In this document: positions 1 to 13,000 of the stretch, piece after piece
How positions within the stretch are numbered: position 1 is the stretch's first letter
How the letters are laid out: each line of letters begins with the position of its first letter
Source of the DNA: Chelydra serpentina
Taxonomy: Eukaryota; Chordata; Testudines; Chelydridae
Length of the DNA stretch: 64,000 nt
Assembly (NCBI GenBank): GCA_037349315.1
Contig: JBAIAC010000054.1
Location: 2,046,001 to 2,110,000 of the forward strand
Reading direction: 5' to 3'
Program-made: the position numbers and the translations under genes
Notes under the pieces: generated by a model
Told to the model about the DNA's origin: nothing
Database searches by the model: none
The model's input: the letters and a program-made list of their open reading frames with translations, nothing else

Positions 1-1828
1 TGAAGGAGGAGGCTGTGAAGGTGCCTGAACCAGAAACTGAGCTCTTGGCTCCAAAATGTGCAGCAAGAAAGCAGAGATGTTCTCTTCCCATTCGCTGTAA
101 CTAGGAGACTCGATGGTTTGGGGTCTCATTTGTGCAGATACAGCAAACATAGCTCAGACTTTTTTCACTTGAACTTGTTGAAATGTTTATAGTTGTCACC
201 AAAGTGACTTCCAGTTTCAGAGGGTTAGTTCCAATATTTCTCTCCTCTTCTGACAGTTGAACATTTTCCCACCAAACCAGCTTCCTCTTACATGATAGAT
301 GACGATGATTTCTCACTGCAGATGGGAACTCCTCACCTTTTTATTTTACAGACTGTAATCTTCTCTGGTTTTAATTTGTCAGGTCTCATTCTTTTTCTTT
401 GCAGTGAGATGCAAAACTTTTTCAAACCATTAAAAAAAAAAAAGATTCCTAACTTCTTTTAGGCCCTCTAAGATTTTGCAGGGAACTTTAATTTTTTTTT
501 TTAAAGCATCCCATTTGGAAATCTACACCAAATTTGTACCAGTCTCCCCTCACAACAGGCTGACTAGTGCAAATTACATTTCACGATCATAACTTTCAAG
601 GGTACCTCTTTTTTGAGTGATGACACTCATTTGAATCCCAAAGTTCTTACATATTCCTCATGTGATACATTTACAAACAGGATGTAAAACAGGGTCGTCT
701 GCAACAGCGGCACTGGCCTCAGTGACCCAAGAGGGCCTGTCTAGGCCTATTTCCTATGTTCCTGTTTTCTACACACATTTGATGTCCCCCTAACTTTAAT
801 TGTAAAAAATGATTTGGGTCAGAAATAAGGAATCATAAATCTAATAGCAAGTTCTTTACTAAAGTAATTAATATCATTTAAAGTTTTCTACATGAATAAT
901 TTTTGCTGTCCTTCATTTTTGTCTTTGTCACATATTGTAACCCACATTTGAGCTGTGACAAGTTCAGAGATAGGTCACAGTGCGTTGCTAGAGCAGCTGG
1001 TCCATAATCCAGATTTTATGGCTGATTGGGGCTGAGTCTACATTTGTACTATTTGATCAATGGGAGAATATAGCACAATGTCTTTCCTGCATTTTACCCA
1101 ATATTTTATGGAGTCTCATGCTTGCCTGTGTGTTTTTTAAAACAATACCAGAATATTTTCATGAAAACAGGATCTTTAGAAATTAGTTTTTCTATGGCTC
1201 TTGCCCCATGTTTCCATTATCCAGCGACTAGCTGTGATGCACTATCACAGACAGGAGGATAACTACTCCCTGGGATTAAGCAGTTGGTGCCAGTGAATTA
1301 TAAGCATCAAGGCTCTTGTTTTCATGCAACTATTCCAGATGAAGTTACCTGCAACATCTCTAATGCTCAGCTTCTGGGGTGACTGTGGTGGACTTGTTGT
1401 TAGTGTTGTATCAACGATGATCAGTGGCTGAGAGTGTTTGAATTGCATTTAATGAACAACCTGAGCAATCCTACCATGCTCTATCTGGTGTGGCTCATAG
1501 AAATTGGTTAGCCAGTTCTGTCTTTTACATAAGGAGCAGACCCTGCCTAGCACAGTTAGGATTCCAGCAGCTGGACAAGACATAATTGCAAATGCTGTAT
1601 CAAGCTGGCTCCCTGGCTCAGCCAGAAATTGTTATAGAGTAGAAGCTCAGGAATGGACATGAGCTCCCATGCCAAGTGACAATGGAAGCCAAGTATCTTC
1701 CATGGATTTTGTGTTGACCTGTGGGATAATGGTGCAAACACACGGGTTCCATGGTGTCCTCCATAGACTGTCTCCTCGAACTGCATTGGCAACAACTGTG
1801 TAGTTACTCATTGACCACAGAGCAAAAG
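1..1828. other. Unassigned sequence, no gene seen
   Basis: AT-leaning sequence with short poly-A and poly-T runs (for example near 430 and 490). The small open frames here lack recognisable domains and have no convincing splice context. I see no repeat I can name. Confidence 0.5.
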
Positions 1829-2008
1829 GAGAGGGATAGCTCAGTGGTTTGAGCATTGGCCTGCTAAACCCAGGGTTGTGAGTTCAATCCTTGAAGGGGC
1901 CATTTAGGGATCTGGGGCAAAAATTGGGGATTGGTCCTGCTTTGAGCAGGGGGTTGGACTAGATGACCTCCTAAGGTCCCTTCCAACCCTGGTATTGTAT
2001 GATTCTAA
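1829..2008 (+). mobile_element. tRNA-derived SINE with CR1-type 3' tail (copy 1)
   Basis: The 5' part is a tRNA-like Pol III promoter: an A-box-like TAGCTCAGTGGTTTGAG near 1837 and a B-box-like GGTTGTGAGTTCAATCC near 1874. A short linker follows, then a tail (about 1925-2007) of the form GGTCCTGCTTTGAGCAGGGG, GGTTGGACTAGATGACCTCC and a final GATTCTA. The same tail ends the CR1 copy near 38.2-38.3 kb. This head-plus-CR1-tail layout is that of the tortoise Pol III SINE, which borrows CR1 reverse transcriptase. Flanks AAAAGGAG and AAAAGAG may be a decayed target duplication. It is a SINE and not a tRNA gene: no cloverleaf or acceptor stem is preserved. Confidence 0.9.
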
Positions 2009-3304
2009 AAGAGTGATCATGGTGGTAGACAGTGGAATAATGGAAGCAAAAATAGGTCATCTGCATTGTTGACTATAGAAGGAGACAGAGTCTCTTAGTG
2101 TGATCCACGGAGGAAGAATCTGGTTTGGTTTATCAGAGCCGCCTTTTCATTTTTTGCTGCCAGTCTCTGTGAGCTGCTAGGAGCCAGAGGGAAACGGTTT
2201 ATGGATTTTGTTTCCCTTCCACTTAATAATATTGGCAGAAGGTGAAATCAGCCTGGTGGTGTCAACATGGGCTATAGCTGCCGCACCAAATGCCTTATCT
2301 GTGTGTGATGTGTGTAGTTCAGTAACAATTCTCCATCTCTCCCTCTCACTCACTCGGTTTCTCTCTGTTGGAGAAAATGGGTTCTTGTTTTGCTCTGTTT
2401 TTTCCCATGAAAGCTCATCAGCTGATGCGATTGGTGTTTATTTTAGAAAGGCATTGTGGGTCTGTCACATGGTATATTTTAAATCACCTTTGATAGCTTC
2501 AATAAACAAAACTTTGCTTTTCTCTGTATTCCTCCCCCCACCCCCACTCCAAAAAAAAAAAAAGAGAGAGAAAGAGAAACTCTTGTTGTCTCTCGTTTAT
2601 TATTTTTCTTTCTGTGAGAATTTTCCCAGATGGGAAAGCAGAAGTGGCCTTTTTGAGAACAATGTTGGCAAACGGCTTCTGAACAGAAGAGAGGAGCATC
2701 GGCAGCCTGCCTGCAAACACCACTGAACTATGGCTCTAGGGATGGGGCAAACAATGATCCTTTGGGTCCAATTTGAGTCAGCAGAGTCCAGTGAAGGAAT
2801 AAAAGCCAACTATCCCTACAGGGATTTTTCTTATTGTACAGATATGTTTGAAATGCTCTTGAAGAGGGATTGGCTGACTCCCAGGTTACAGAGCCAGTAT
2901 GACTGCAGCTTGTGCGGGCAGTGGCTGTATGCTATTACTATGTGATGGCCATTTGGTGGCCTGTGTAAAGTGACTTGATGGTCTCGTTCCAATCCCCAGT
3001 GGGTAACTCTCCACATCAGAGCAAGTGCCATTATAACACTGCCCCCTCGTTGGCATTCCCAGCAGAGAGGCCATGGGCTGAATGGGCCATGGAGGGTGAT
3101 CTCTCAGCTCTGCAGTAGTTTCTCTGGATCAGGTCTGAGATGCGGTAGCATGGTGAAGAAGCTGGTACGGCCACTGCCTGTGCTGTGTTTGTGTAGGGGA
3201 CAGAGGCCTTCACTGCTGAGACTTTCAGTGGCATCACCTGATACAAACAAAGGATTGTAGCCACTGAACTTCCTGTTGCTGCAAGCAGGAGTCTACGGAG
3301 GAGG
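2009..3304. other. Unassigned sequence with a low-complexity stretch
   Basis: Unique-looking sequence. 2527-2580 is a C-rich run followed by poly-A and GA-rich sequence. A 172-codon open frame at 2208-2726 crosses this low-complexity stretch and shows no domain, so I do not call it a gene. Confidence 0.5.
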
Positions 3305-3485
3305 AGGGGGGTATAGCTCAGTGGTTTGAGCATTGGCCTGCTAAACCCAGGGTTGTGAGTTCAATCCTTGAGGGGGCCATTTGGGGATCTGGGGCAAAAA
3401 TTGGGGATTGGTCCTGCTTTGAGCAGGGGGTTGGACTAGATGACCTCCTAAGGTCCCTTCCAACCCTGATATTCTATGATTCTAA
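3305..3485 (+). mobile_element. tRNA-derived SINE with CR1-type 3' tail (copy 2)
   Basis: Near-identical to the copy at 1829-2008, in the same orientation and 1.3 kb away. It has the same A-box, the same B-box, the same linker ending in TTGGGGATTGG and the same CR1 tail ending TTCTATGATTCTA. No clear target duplication is visible. Similarity to copy 1 over about 175 bp is high, so both probably come from one young subfamily. Confidence 0.9.
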
Positions 3486-6400
3486 GCCTGAAGGTCTCAG
3501 ACCCTCATAGGTGGTCAAAGGAAGTACTGGGGCATGTAGTTTTAGTTAGACCTGCTGTGTATTATTCCAGGGACATGTGAGGACCTTAATTGTCCTGTAA
3601 AACATAGCAGGCTAATGAACCTATTTGCTGGGCATCAGTATTAGCTACACAGGCAAGTAGAACAGTGTATTTGGGACCAGAACTAACCTAACACATAGGG
3701 CAGTTACCTAACTTGACCTAGGATTCAGGGGCTCTTTGAGCGGTTGAATAATCAACTGAAGAGTTGTATGACAGCGGAAGAGAGTAGAGATGTTAGTGCA
3801 AATCGGGAAACCTCAAGATTCTGCTGATGCTGTTGAAAATGATGGAAATCAGCATCTGTCTACAATCGAGGACAGTCAAGCACAGATGATTACAAAGGAT
3901 TTGTCAAGTCTTTCCTTATCAGAGGGCAGAGAGAACTGATTTCAAAGTAGCATGGTCATTATTCATTTCATTGGCTATATGATTAAGTAAGGTCATAGGC
4001 ACCAAGAATCCATGCATATTTAAGGTGTAGTGACTGATACTTTGTTTCTGTACTGAATGGTAATAAAGCAGTAATAATACAGCATCATATACATAAAAAA
4101 GCACAGTACCCAGACTGGATGGATGAAACATCTAATTTTACTCCTCCTGTAACCTGCTGCCATGTGGTTGGGATACTCTGGATAACTGTAAAGTCAGAAT
4201 AGAATTGCTCACAGTTGGGGTCCTGGTAACATCTCAGGCCCGTAAGATCACATGAGCCAAGATTGACCAGTCAGCCAACATTTCATTCTCCCAAGACAGA
4301 TATTTAGCAATTATTGCGCTCTGATTCCAGCCTCCCAACATGAATAGATTCCAGCTGCCCAGGAGGTGATTTGCTGGGAAGTTCAGCCTCCCTTTATGTA
4401 GAAAATAGCAGTCCTGTTTCTGGAATGGTGCTCCCAGGTATGAAGCTGGCACTGTCAGTGAAACAGTCACCCTCACTCAAAGAGTCACCCCGTCACCATC
4501 TCCAGGCCAAATCTGATGCTCCATGGCCCGATCTCACAAGGCTGTGCACGGGAGCTTCTGTTGCTGCTAGAAAGCAGGGTGCGCATGGGATTGGGTGCCA
4601 GGTTTGTTTCTGGCCATGGAGGGATTTTGAGGAGACTTCACTTGTTTGATAGTGTGCTTTATAAAGCAAGTCCTCTGCCCTGGTCATGGCCCTCTATGCA
4701 GTTCCACACCATGTGTCTGAGGAGGATGGCTGACCCCATCCACCCCCTGGCCCACCATGTCCTGCTCACACCTGCCAGCTGATCTCGGTGATATGCACAC
4801 CCTACATGATCCCTACATGAAGGCTTCTTGCTTTCATCCCCATTCGGCCATATCAGCTCCACGTCTAAGGAACGGCCACATGATTTACCCTAAATTCAGG
4901 ATCTGTTGCTTTGAGTAGTCAACTAGTGCAGTTTTGTAAGTGTCTTCTGCTGGAGAATGAAGACGGATAGCTCCCTAGTGCTTGGCTGCCAGGGAGACAG
5001 GAAGGTTATCTGTTGCTATTCACCAAGAAAAGCATTCTAAAGGTGGCTACACAAGAACCTGTCAGTACAAGAGCTCGAGGTACATGCACAAGCAGCATTC
5101 AGCCTGATGAGTATTTGGTCTCCTATTTTTACCAAAGCTCCAACAGTTTCCTCTTCAAGGCAAGAGAAAGAATAATAATCAGTGTCAGCAGAGAGTGACT
5201 CTCAGTCCACATCACTGGTGGTGGTTTTAATTTGTCTGGGTGGGGTGTTGGACTGACAGTTCTGGGGAATGGAGACCCTCCATTTAACACGTATGGCATG
5301 ATTGGTACATCATGGTGCCCCACTGATGTGATTAACCCCTGACCTGAAGGTCCCATATTTGAGACACAGGAGAATCCATGCAACCAATATCAGTCTTTGG
5401 CCTTTGTGCAGACACCCAACAATGCTTCGTTTTGTGAGGATGTTTTTTTGTGATGCGAAAGCTGCCTGCTGTGATGTGGACTGAGACCCTCCAAAATCAC
5501 CTCATATGGGTTACTGAACAGTGGGTGGCAACAAAGCTGATTTACCTCCCCTGCGAATCTGGGCTGGACTCACACAGGCAATCTAGACTCCTGAGCCAGC
5601 TAGTCAACCTTCAAGAACATTTTATTACACAAAGTACAGAACACATGTAACAGGACTATAGAGCCAGGTGACTTTCCCCAAGCTCCCAGCTTAACAGGAA
5701 TTCATTGATTGAAACAGAACCCAGAGATGAAGTCCAACGTCTTCATACTTGAGTGCCCAATATTAGCCTCCTAGATCCATATTTAAGAGTTTAACTGGTG
5801 CCATCCAGGCATAGGAATTTTGGTCTCAGTGAATGTAACATCCCTGGGAGGTTTAGGTGATTGTTATCCTCCTTTTTTGCTTTGTAGGGTAGCTGGTGAC
5901 ATTTCTCTTTTTTATGATGCTTTCACACCAGTGAGGTTCTCCAGAAGGTCACTTCTGCTTTCCCCTCTGGGAAAATGTTCACAGAATGAAAAATAATAAA
6001 TTAAAGAAGACACGACGTTTCTCTGTTTTAGAGCTCAGCGGAAAAAGCAGCATTCTGTTTATTAAAGATAACATAGGTGACGGAAATTTACCATGTGGAA
6101 GAAGCCACGCCTGATCTGATCACAAATGTATCATTTCCATGATCTCCAACATTTCACACGCAGTGGGGCAGAGAAATCAGAAGTATTGGAACCGTGTTTG
6201 TAGCAGCAATGGGCCCAACCCAAATCCTGGGATCCCAACACTCTTGACCTTTGTCCAGCCCCTAACTTTGTAACAAGCCAAACCAAGACCCAAAGCTCTG
6301 CTGAACTTCTTTTTAATGCAGAAGAAGTTTGAAATCTGACTAGGAATTCTGTGGCTCAGGCAGTGCAGTAGTGTACAAGTCTCAAATTGGTTCTCCCATA

Positions 6401-6647
6401 TAGGAGAAGAAAACGACCCCCCTATGGGCTCATCCTGCTGCAGTTATTATCAATGATAAATACACAGTCATGTCGGGGTAGTCAGACTGGCCCCTATGGA
6501 TTGGGACTTCTTCTGTCTCTCCCTGTTTGATTGTATCTCATGCATTCAAGGGAGCGGTGGAGAAATTGTCTGCTAGAAAAGCATATGTAAAGACTATGTA
6601 ATACTGAATGGGTGGTTTAAAGCTGCTGGTCTCTCCAGGAAATGTGT

Positions 6648-6649
<2 letters not shown>
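3486..6649. other. Unassigned sequence, no gene seen
   Basis: Unique-looking sequence of mixed composition. Open frames are all below 100 codons, overlap each other on both strands and show no domain. No repeat family recognised. Confidence 0.5.

Positions 6650-6714
<65 letters not shown>
6650..6714. repeat. (TG)n microsatellite
   Basis: About 32 uninterrupted TG units. The flank 6715-6845 is also rich in TGTG and CACA words, as if the tract had once been longer. The histidine/threonine and cysteine/valine open frames across it are artefacts of the dinucleotide repeat. Confidence 0.97.
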
Positions 6715-6715
<1 letters not shown>

Positions 6716-6845
6716 ACGCCCCCACTCATGCATGCACATCTGGTGGATGTGTGTGTATCTGGTCATGTAGATGTGTGTAAATGTAACCACGTGGGGGTGT
6801 GTACACACATACCTATGTGTATATCTACATGCGCGCACACACACA

Positions 6846-9666
6846 GGATTGCAGCTATCGAACTCCAGCTTCCCTTATATGATCTCTTCTGCTCATCACA
6901 CACCTGCTAAGAATTCTTGACCAATGCTTTTCACTTGATTCCTGCTTTCCAAGAGCTGCCTCCATAATGGTGCCTCTGCAATCCACAGTGTGGTGGAAGG
7001 TCAGTGATATGATTCATGGGTGGACATAGGCATCTGCACTGTGTGTGTGAATAAATGCTAACTTTTGTCCCGGGTCCTACTGACATAGTTCCAGGTGTTC
7101 TGAAACATGTGGAAAAGTCCATTCTTTCTGCCTGCAACATGAATGCAAATATATAGTGCGGTGTCTAGTCACTGGCTGTGAGCTCATCAGATCAGTTGCC
7201 TGGAATGGAAATTTTCTAACCAGTGTGGCTCCTGCTTGCGTGTTCATACACTTCTTGTGGCAAAACTGGTCTGCAAAAACAAGGGCCTATTTTAATCTTG
7301 TGTTTGCTTATAGTGAGGCTTCAGTACAGCTGGCAAACAAATGCATGAATGTGGTGTGAACTGAGGGTAAGGGCTGACTAGACCTCTGAGGGGTGCGGCA
7401 TGGTCAGAGTGCAGGAGCAAGGGGGCTCACTGATTTGAGCTACTGTGTTGTGATTCTCTCACACCTGCCCTGGCTCCTCTACTGTGGCTGGATCGACTTG
7501 AAGGAAAATCTTTAATGGTGCTGACTCTAGCTTCATTCTCAGTCTGCTCTTTGAGCCTGGCACTGGAGGGTGTCTGAGCTCACACCACTGACCTACATTT
7601 ATTGCCTTGCCTTCCAGTCCCTTTCGTTGCATTTTTTTTTAAATTGGGGCCCTTGGTTTGCTTTGATATTTTCAGAGGCTGTGACTCTACTCTCGTGTTT
7701 GTTTCCATTGTGGTGTTTGGCCGCCCAAGCCCCTCTGGCGGGGTGTAGAGAGGATGATAAATATATACACTCACTATGACCATTATTTATTTATTGTTAT
7801 AGTCCTGTAGGCCCCCATCCCAGTTTCTTGGCACTCCACCCACTTAATCTCTCCCTTGCTTTGTTCACACGTCTCTCCGGACACTGCGGAGAAGCTGCTT
7901 TTTTACATTTCTGTTTGTTTTGAATGACAAGGGAGAGACTGTCAGATTCCCAGCCTAGACCATGCTGTGACTGCCGCTTTGAGACACAAGACAGTGTAGT
8001 GTGAGAGTGAGTGGTGAGAAAAAGCTCATGCTGTAGCAAGAAAGCCAGACGTCTGCAACCACCAAACCATTCATGTGGTTGCAACTGCTGCTGGTGCTGA
8101 GAGAAAAATACGAAGCCAACTGGGACTGCTGCACTGGCCTAGTGATCACGCAGTGCTTCAGAACCCAGCTCCCCGTGCAGACGGAAAGGCAGATGAGACC
8201 AAATGGATGGGAACAAAACGAATTGAGATGCTTTTAGCTATGCAGGCCTCCTGACTCCGGCAGTTCTGCTAAGCCAACCATGATGGAATCTCATAGGTAG
8301 CCCCCAAGGCAGAACGGCCAGGGATTTGTCCATTTGATTCTGCAGTACTAGAATAATGGAAAGAGGAAGGACTATTCTTGCCGCAGGTGTGAGCAGCTAG
8401 AAGGGCTCACAGCAGGCATGGGGAAGCTAATGCTCAACCCAAGAACTGTCCAGGATTTGTGAATGAAGTTGATGTCAGAACAATTTGATGTTGGTTAAGT
8501 TGATGGCTGGCAGCTGACTAGGCTCTTCCAATGTCATAGATCTCAGCCCACCACCTAACCATCTGCTCCAGGCACATCTGTAAGCCTTCGCCATCAAAAC
8601 TGTGCAGTGTCTGAGTTTTTGGCATGTCAGTGAGATGAGCCACTGTCTCCCAATAGGAGGAGATGGGAAAAGAAAATGAGAGGCGTTATTTTGGAGCCCT
8701 GGGTAGCTGTTAGGATGGATTAGCTGACTAGAGAACTGAGCATGGGAGAATGGAAGATGTCCATTCTTCTGTAGTTCTCAGGGTCCATCATATCTGATTC
8801 ATTCAGGTACTGAGCCCTGGATTACACTAGGTTTCAGTGGTAGCTGTACCTGCTTACTCCAGGCATGGATTGCCCCACTGCATTGCATTGACCTGCAGGT
8901 TCTAGATGGCTTTAAACCAGCCTGGAAGAACAGGTATGGGCAAGCCTCGGCCCCTTGCTCAGAGAAACACACCAGCACCTTAAATAATACCAAGGAATTC
9001 AATGTCAAGCACAGGGGCAACAGCACATTATTGGCCTGTGTCTTGTCACCCGCATAGAGCACCCTTCCAAATCTCCATCTGAGTATGTGAACACTCACCT
9101 CTCACCTGATGTCTCTGGATCCTATGGCCCTTTAGCACCGGCTGGCAGGCTGGGCATATTCAGTGAAGGCCCCTTGGCATGGAACGCCTTCGCAGAGGGG
9201 ATCTCCTAAAACCCTTGGCTGCTCAGCAAATCCTGTCTGTCCCAGCTGGCCTTTCCTTGACCCTTTCCGGCCCCATTTCTTTGTGTGTCATTTGTGAGCA
9301 TATCCTGTTGTAGCTGTACCCTGCTCGGTGTCTCCTCTGAGACGTTCCTTGGTTCTCGTTGGCTGTCTGTTTAAGATGATTGGTTCTTTTGACTGATTCT
9401 TAATAGTTTCTGTTTGTTCAGTATTGCTCAGAGACTGAGCTGGTTTGTCACAGGTTCCTTCTATCCAACACTAAATAGAACTAACACCACGGCTGAGAAT
9501 GTGCAGATACAAACAGCAGGAAATTCAAGGCTACGACTCCTTCCATAACTGTAACGTGGGCAACGTGCCTAAGTAGCAGCACTTTGCCCTTCTGCAGCAG
9601 CATCCATCCAAGGGTCTCCAAGTGCCTGAGAAACATTCATTAGTTAAGTTTCTCTTCTTCAGTGAG
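6846..9666. other. Unassigned sequence, no gene seen
   Basis: No recognisable coding, RNA or repeat feature. The open frames (up to 99 codons) have no domain signature. A very old repeat may be hidden here but I cannot name one. Confidence 0.5.
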
Positions 9667-9893
9667 AGGCAGGATGGTCTGGTTGATAGGGCACTGGGCT
9701 CAGATTCAGGGTTCTGTTCCCAGCTCTGCCACTAACTTCCTGTGTGAGCTCCGGCAAGTGGCTTCCACTCTCTGTGCCTCTGTTTCCCCTCCCACCTTTT
9801 GTCTACTTAGAATGCAAGCTCTTTGAGGGAGGGACTATGGCTATGTGTTTGTACAGCACCTAGCACAGTGGGGTTCTGATCTCACCTGCTGAT
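9667..9893 (+). mobile_element. MIR/CORE-type SINE
   Basis: A tRNA-like head with B-box-like GGGTTCTGTTCC near 9709 is followed by the conserved MIR words CCCAGCTCTGCCACTAACTT and CTCTGTGCCTCTGTTTCCCC. The tail contains TTTGTACAGCACCTAGCACA near 9847, a 3' end seen in several other copies in this window (44.37, 60.10, 60.59 and 60.66 kb). Diverged, without visible target duplication. Confidence 0.85.
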
Positions 9894-9929
9894 TCTACTA
9901 CTGTAGTATAACTAATCAATCCCGGTACA

Positions 9930-10055
9930 TATTATCCCCATCATATGTAAGGGGAAACTGAGGCACAGAGTGGTGACTTTCCCAAAGTCACACAGGAAAA
10001 CGTTTAGAACCAAAGATCTCCTGACACCCAGTCCTGGGCATTAACCACATCCTTA
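9930..10055 (-). mobile_element. MIR-type SINE fragment, antisense
   Basis: Reading from TATTATCCCCATCATATGTA through GGGGAAACTGAGGCACAGAG and CCAAAGTCACACAGG, this is the reverse complement of a MIR body. It lies 37 bp from the sense copy at 9667-9893, so the two form a loose inverted pair. Confidence 0.8.
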
Positions 10056-13000
10056 CTCTCAGGTATCCATTTAACAGCATGTATAGAGTATACACGGGAC
10101 AGGAAGTTACAGATGTGTGGGAACCATGCTTTGAGTATGTAAATGATCAGACATAATTGTGCATTCACCTATTTTCTCCATGGATACATGGGTGCGTGTA
10201 CCTGAGCACAGAGATGAAATTGACGCTGGTGGATGAGTCAGTCGGGGTAGGAGGAATACCCCCAGGGAAATGACAATGCTGCAGGAGCTCAGCATTGCAG
10301 CCCAGGGTGCTGCACAGTCCCTTGCTGCTGTAGTTGGCTGGTCTGTTATCTCTGGCTAAGATCAGAAGCGCTATTGAGCCTCAGGGAGGTTGTATCTTCT
10401 TGCTGATAACACGATTTCCTTTGTCCCCAGAGCGTTACCAGCATGAGGAAGGTAAACCTAGTGGCTGTTGCAATTGCCTGCCACTGCTAACCCAGTACCA
10501 GTAGCTCTTTGTGGTGTCTGTACTGAGTGTCCTACTGAGTTAGTGTTAAACTTGATCCTCAACTGGTGAAAATCACTATCACTCTGGTAACATCAGCGGA
10601 GCTCAGCCAATATACCCAGCCGAGGTGTGTCAGCCAGGCCGCTGGCCCTGGCCCTGTGACTGCAGCTGAAGTGGGAGACTCGATTAGCCCACATTTGTCT
10701 CTTGAACTGGTTATAACTCAGTTAATAGCTGTTGTATAAACAGAGACAATACTGGGGTTCAAACCCTACGTAGTCCAGGGCTTTAACCCAGTCATAGGCA
10801 CGTGGGTTGGGTCCCATCTACACTCCATCTTTATTCTGGAACTGGGTCAGGTCATACTTGGCTCCATTGACTCCTGTACAGCTGCAGTGCGGACGAAGAG
10901 TTAGCGCCCAGGGCAGGCGTTCCTTGGAGTCTGCTAAAGGCGAGACAAGAAAGGGGGGTGGGCTACAAGGAGGGGAGATGTGTGTGGCTAGAAAGGGGTT
11001 TTAATTGGATTTGATGAAACTAATAGAAAAATAATAATGGGATTAGCAGAGCTAGAGAAAAACGGAAGGGATTTAAAGTAAAGGCAGCAGCTAGTCGTTA
11101 CTCCCCTGGGGTCCCCAGAGTCTGAAATTATGCCCTTACGAATTCCCCGAGGGTCCTAGTATCCTCATTAGCTAGTGATTTTCCTACACTGCAGCCTCTT
11201 CCTAGTCCCTCCACATATGAGCCCCAGGTTGTTCCTATAGCTGGTTTGATTCCCAGGACAGGTTTGAGTCTCTGACAAGCTGAGGGAGGAAAAAACAAAG
11301 CCCTAATTCTCCCAGTCCCAAATGACCAGTGTGGGCAAGTGCAGTCACACATGGGTGTGTGAGATTGAGACATTGGGAGCAAGGGGTTGGCACTGGGCAG
11401 TTTCGAGTCGGTGCCAGCCCTGCCTTTTAGCATCATCAATTTTCACTCTTTCCCACCTGCTGATTAACTTGCCCTTGTTATGCAGAGCTCCACAGAGCTG
11501 CTGTTTGGGGCAGGAAAACCCAGCCCGGCACCTTGCATGACTAGATCCAGGCAGAAAAGTGAAAGCTGCAGAAGGTGCCCTCTTTCTCCCCACCTTTTTC
11601 AGCTGCCATTAGCACAGTCTGCCCTCCACAGTATCCTTTCTCAGCCAAGGTGACAGATGGACAGCTGTCGGGGCAGCATGCTACGGGTGCCAATTCCACT
11701 CTCTCTACATTTCTGCTATCTTCTTAACTTTCAGAAGCTCAGCTCATTCCCAGTGCCTGCCATCTGGTTTAGCAATTGAAGTCAACTTGCTAAGCCTCTT
11801 GACAGCAGCGTCAAAGTCTAAATAGAGTCTGAAAATCTTGAAAACATTTAGCACCAGCACACTAGGTTTGCAGGACTCCCAGGGATCCCCTGGATTGTAA
11901 CACAGCCTTTGCAGGCCAAGTTTGGAAGGGTAAAAGCGGCATTTTATAGCCAAAGATCTGCAATATTTGTCAGCTAAAGTACGAAGGAATGAGTGGCGTA
12001 GCAATACTTCCCAAGCAAGATTTTTTATGGGATCATTTGATTCCCCCGTCCAGTTCATATCAGAGCAAAGCTGGCTAGAGCCTTCATTGTAAAGGGGAGA
12101 AAGAGTCATCAGAGCGATCGTCTGCAATGGGTCGTGTCACCCATGTCAGCCTCGCCTCCCTGTCCTGCATCTACACTGTGCTGAAGATGCACAGTATGGA
12201 GTAAGCTTGACTTATCACTATCCACGAACACAGGGACCTGTGGTTAAATGCCAGTACAAAGATGCTTCTGTGCTGGGAGATAAGTGGGCAAAGCTGTGGC
12301 CAGAGGGCTCTGCTCTTGTCTCTAGAATAGAGTTGGGTCTGTGGAGGCTGCAGGGCCAAGCATGCCAGGATGATTGGATCAACAGGGAGCGTTGCATGCT
12401 GAGGACTCTAGTTTCCATGGGCTGTGCTTCCCTAGTAAAGATGAGGGCAACTGCGTCTACTCTGTTTTATGCAGCTTTGCCCATCTTGCCCTCAAGCTCC
12501 AGGCACGTTTCCAGTGTGGCTCTCAGTTGGGCAAGATGTGGGCTCCCTGCGGGTCAGCTGGAGAGTGGGTGATGGTCTCTGCTGCGGGAGAGCGGGGGAG
12601 TGAATGGTACCACAAGGGGTCTAATCACCGCAGGCCAGATGCAGACCTCTTTCCTCAGGTTTTACTCAGCTCTCACTCCCACTAGCTCCAATGCGGGGTT
12701 GTCTGAATAGGGACCAGTAAGGACCTCAGGGTTTGGCTTTAATATTTTAATGCCACTTGCAAAACTGAATCACTTGTATACGATCAACCAGGTATTTCAT
12801 ATCAGCCCCTATTTCTTAGGACAGACCCAGCACAGACACTTAGCTACCACTGTGATGCCTGCCGCGAGGCCTGACTATGACAGGGCACAGCCAGGTGAGA
12901 GCAGGAGACTGGAAAGTAGACACGGTCACATGCACCTGTCAGTGTTAACAAAGCAAAACGAAATCCATAGTAACACAGAACATGGGATTCCGCTTGGAGC

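Noticed and set aside
1829..1905. A tRNA gene (the A and B boxes look good)
   Set aside because: The head is fused to a CR1 tail, recurs at 3305, and has no proper cloverleaf with acceptor stem. It is a SINE.
2208..2726. 172-codon plus frame
   Set aside because: It crosses a C-run, a poly-A run and a GA-rich stretch, has no domain, and shows no splice or promoter context.
6538..6910. His/Thr and Cys/Val frames
   Set aside because: Direct translation of the TG/CA microsatellite. The same applies to 14917-15173.
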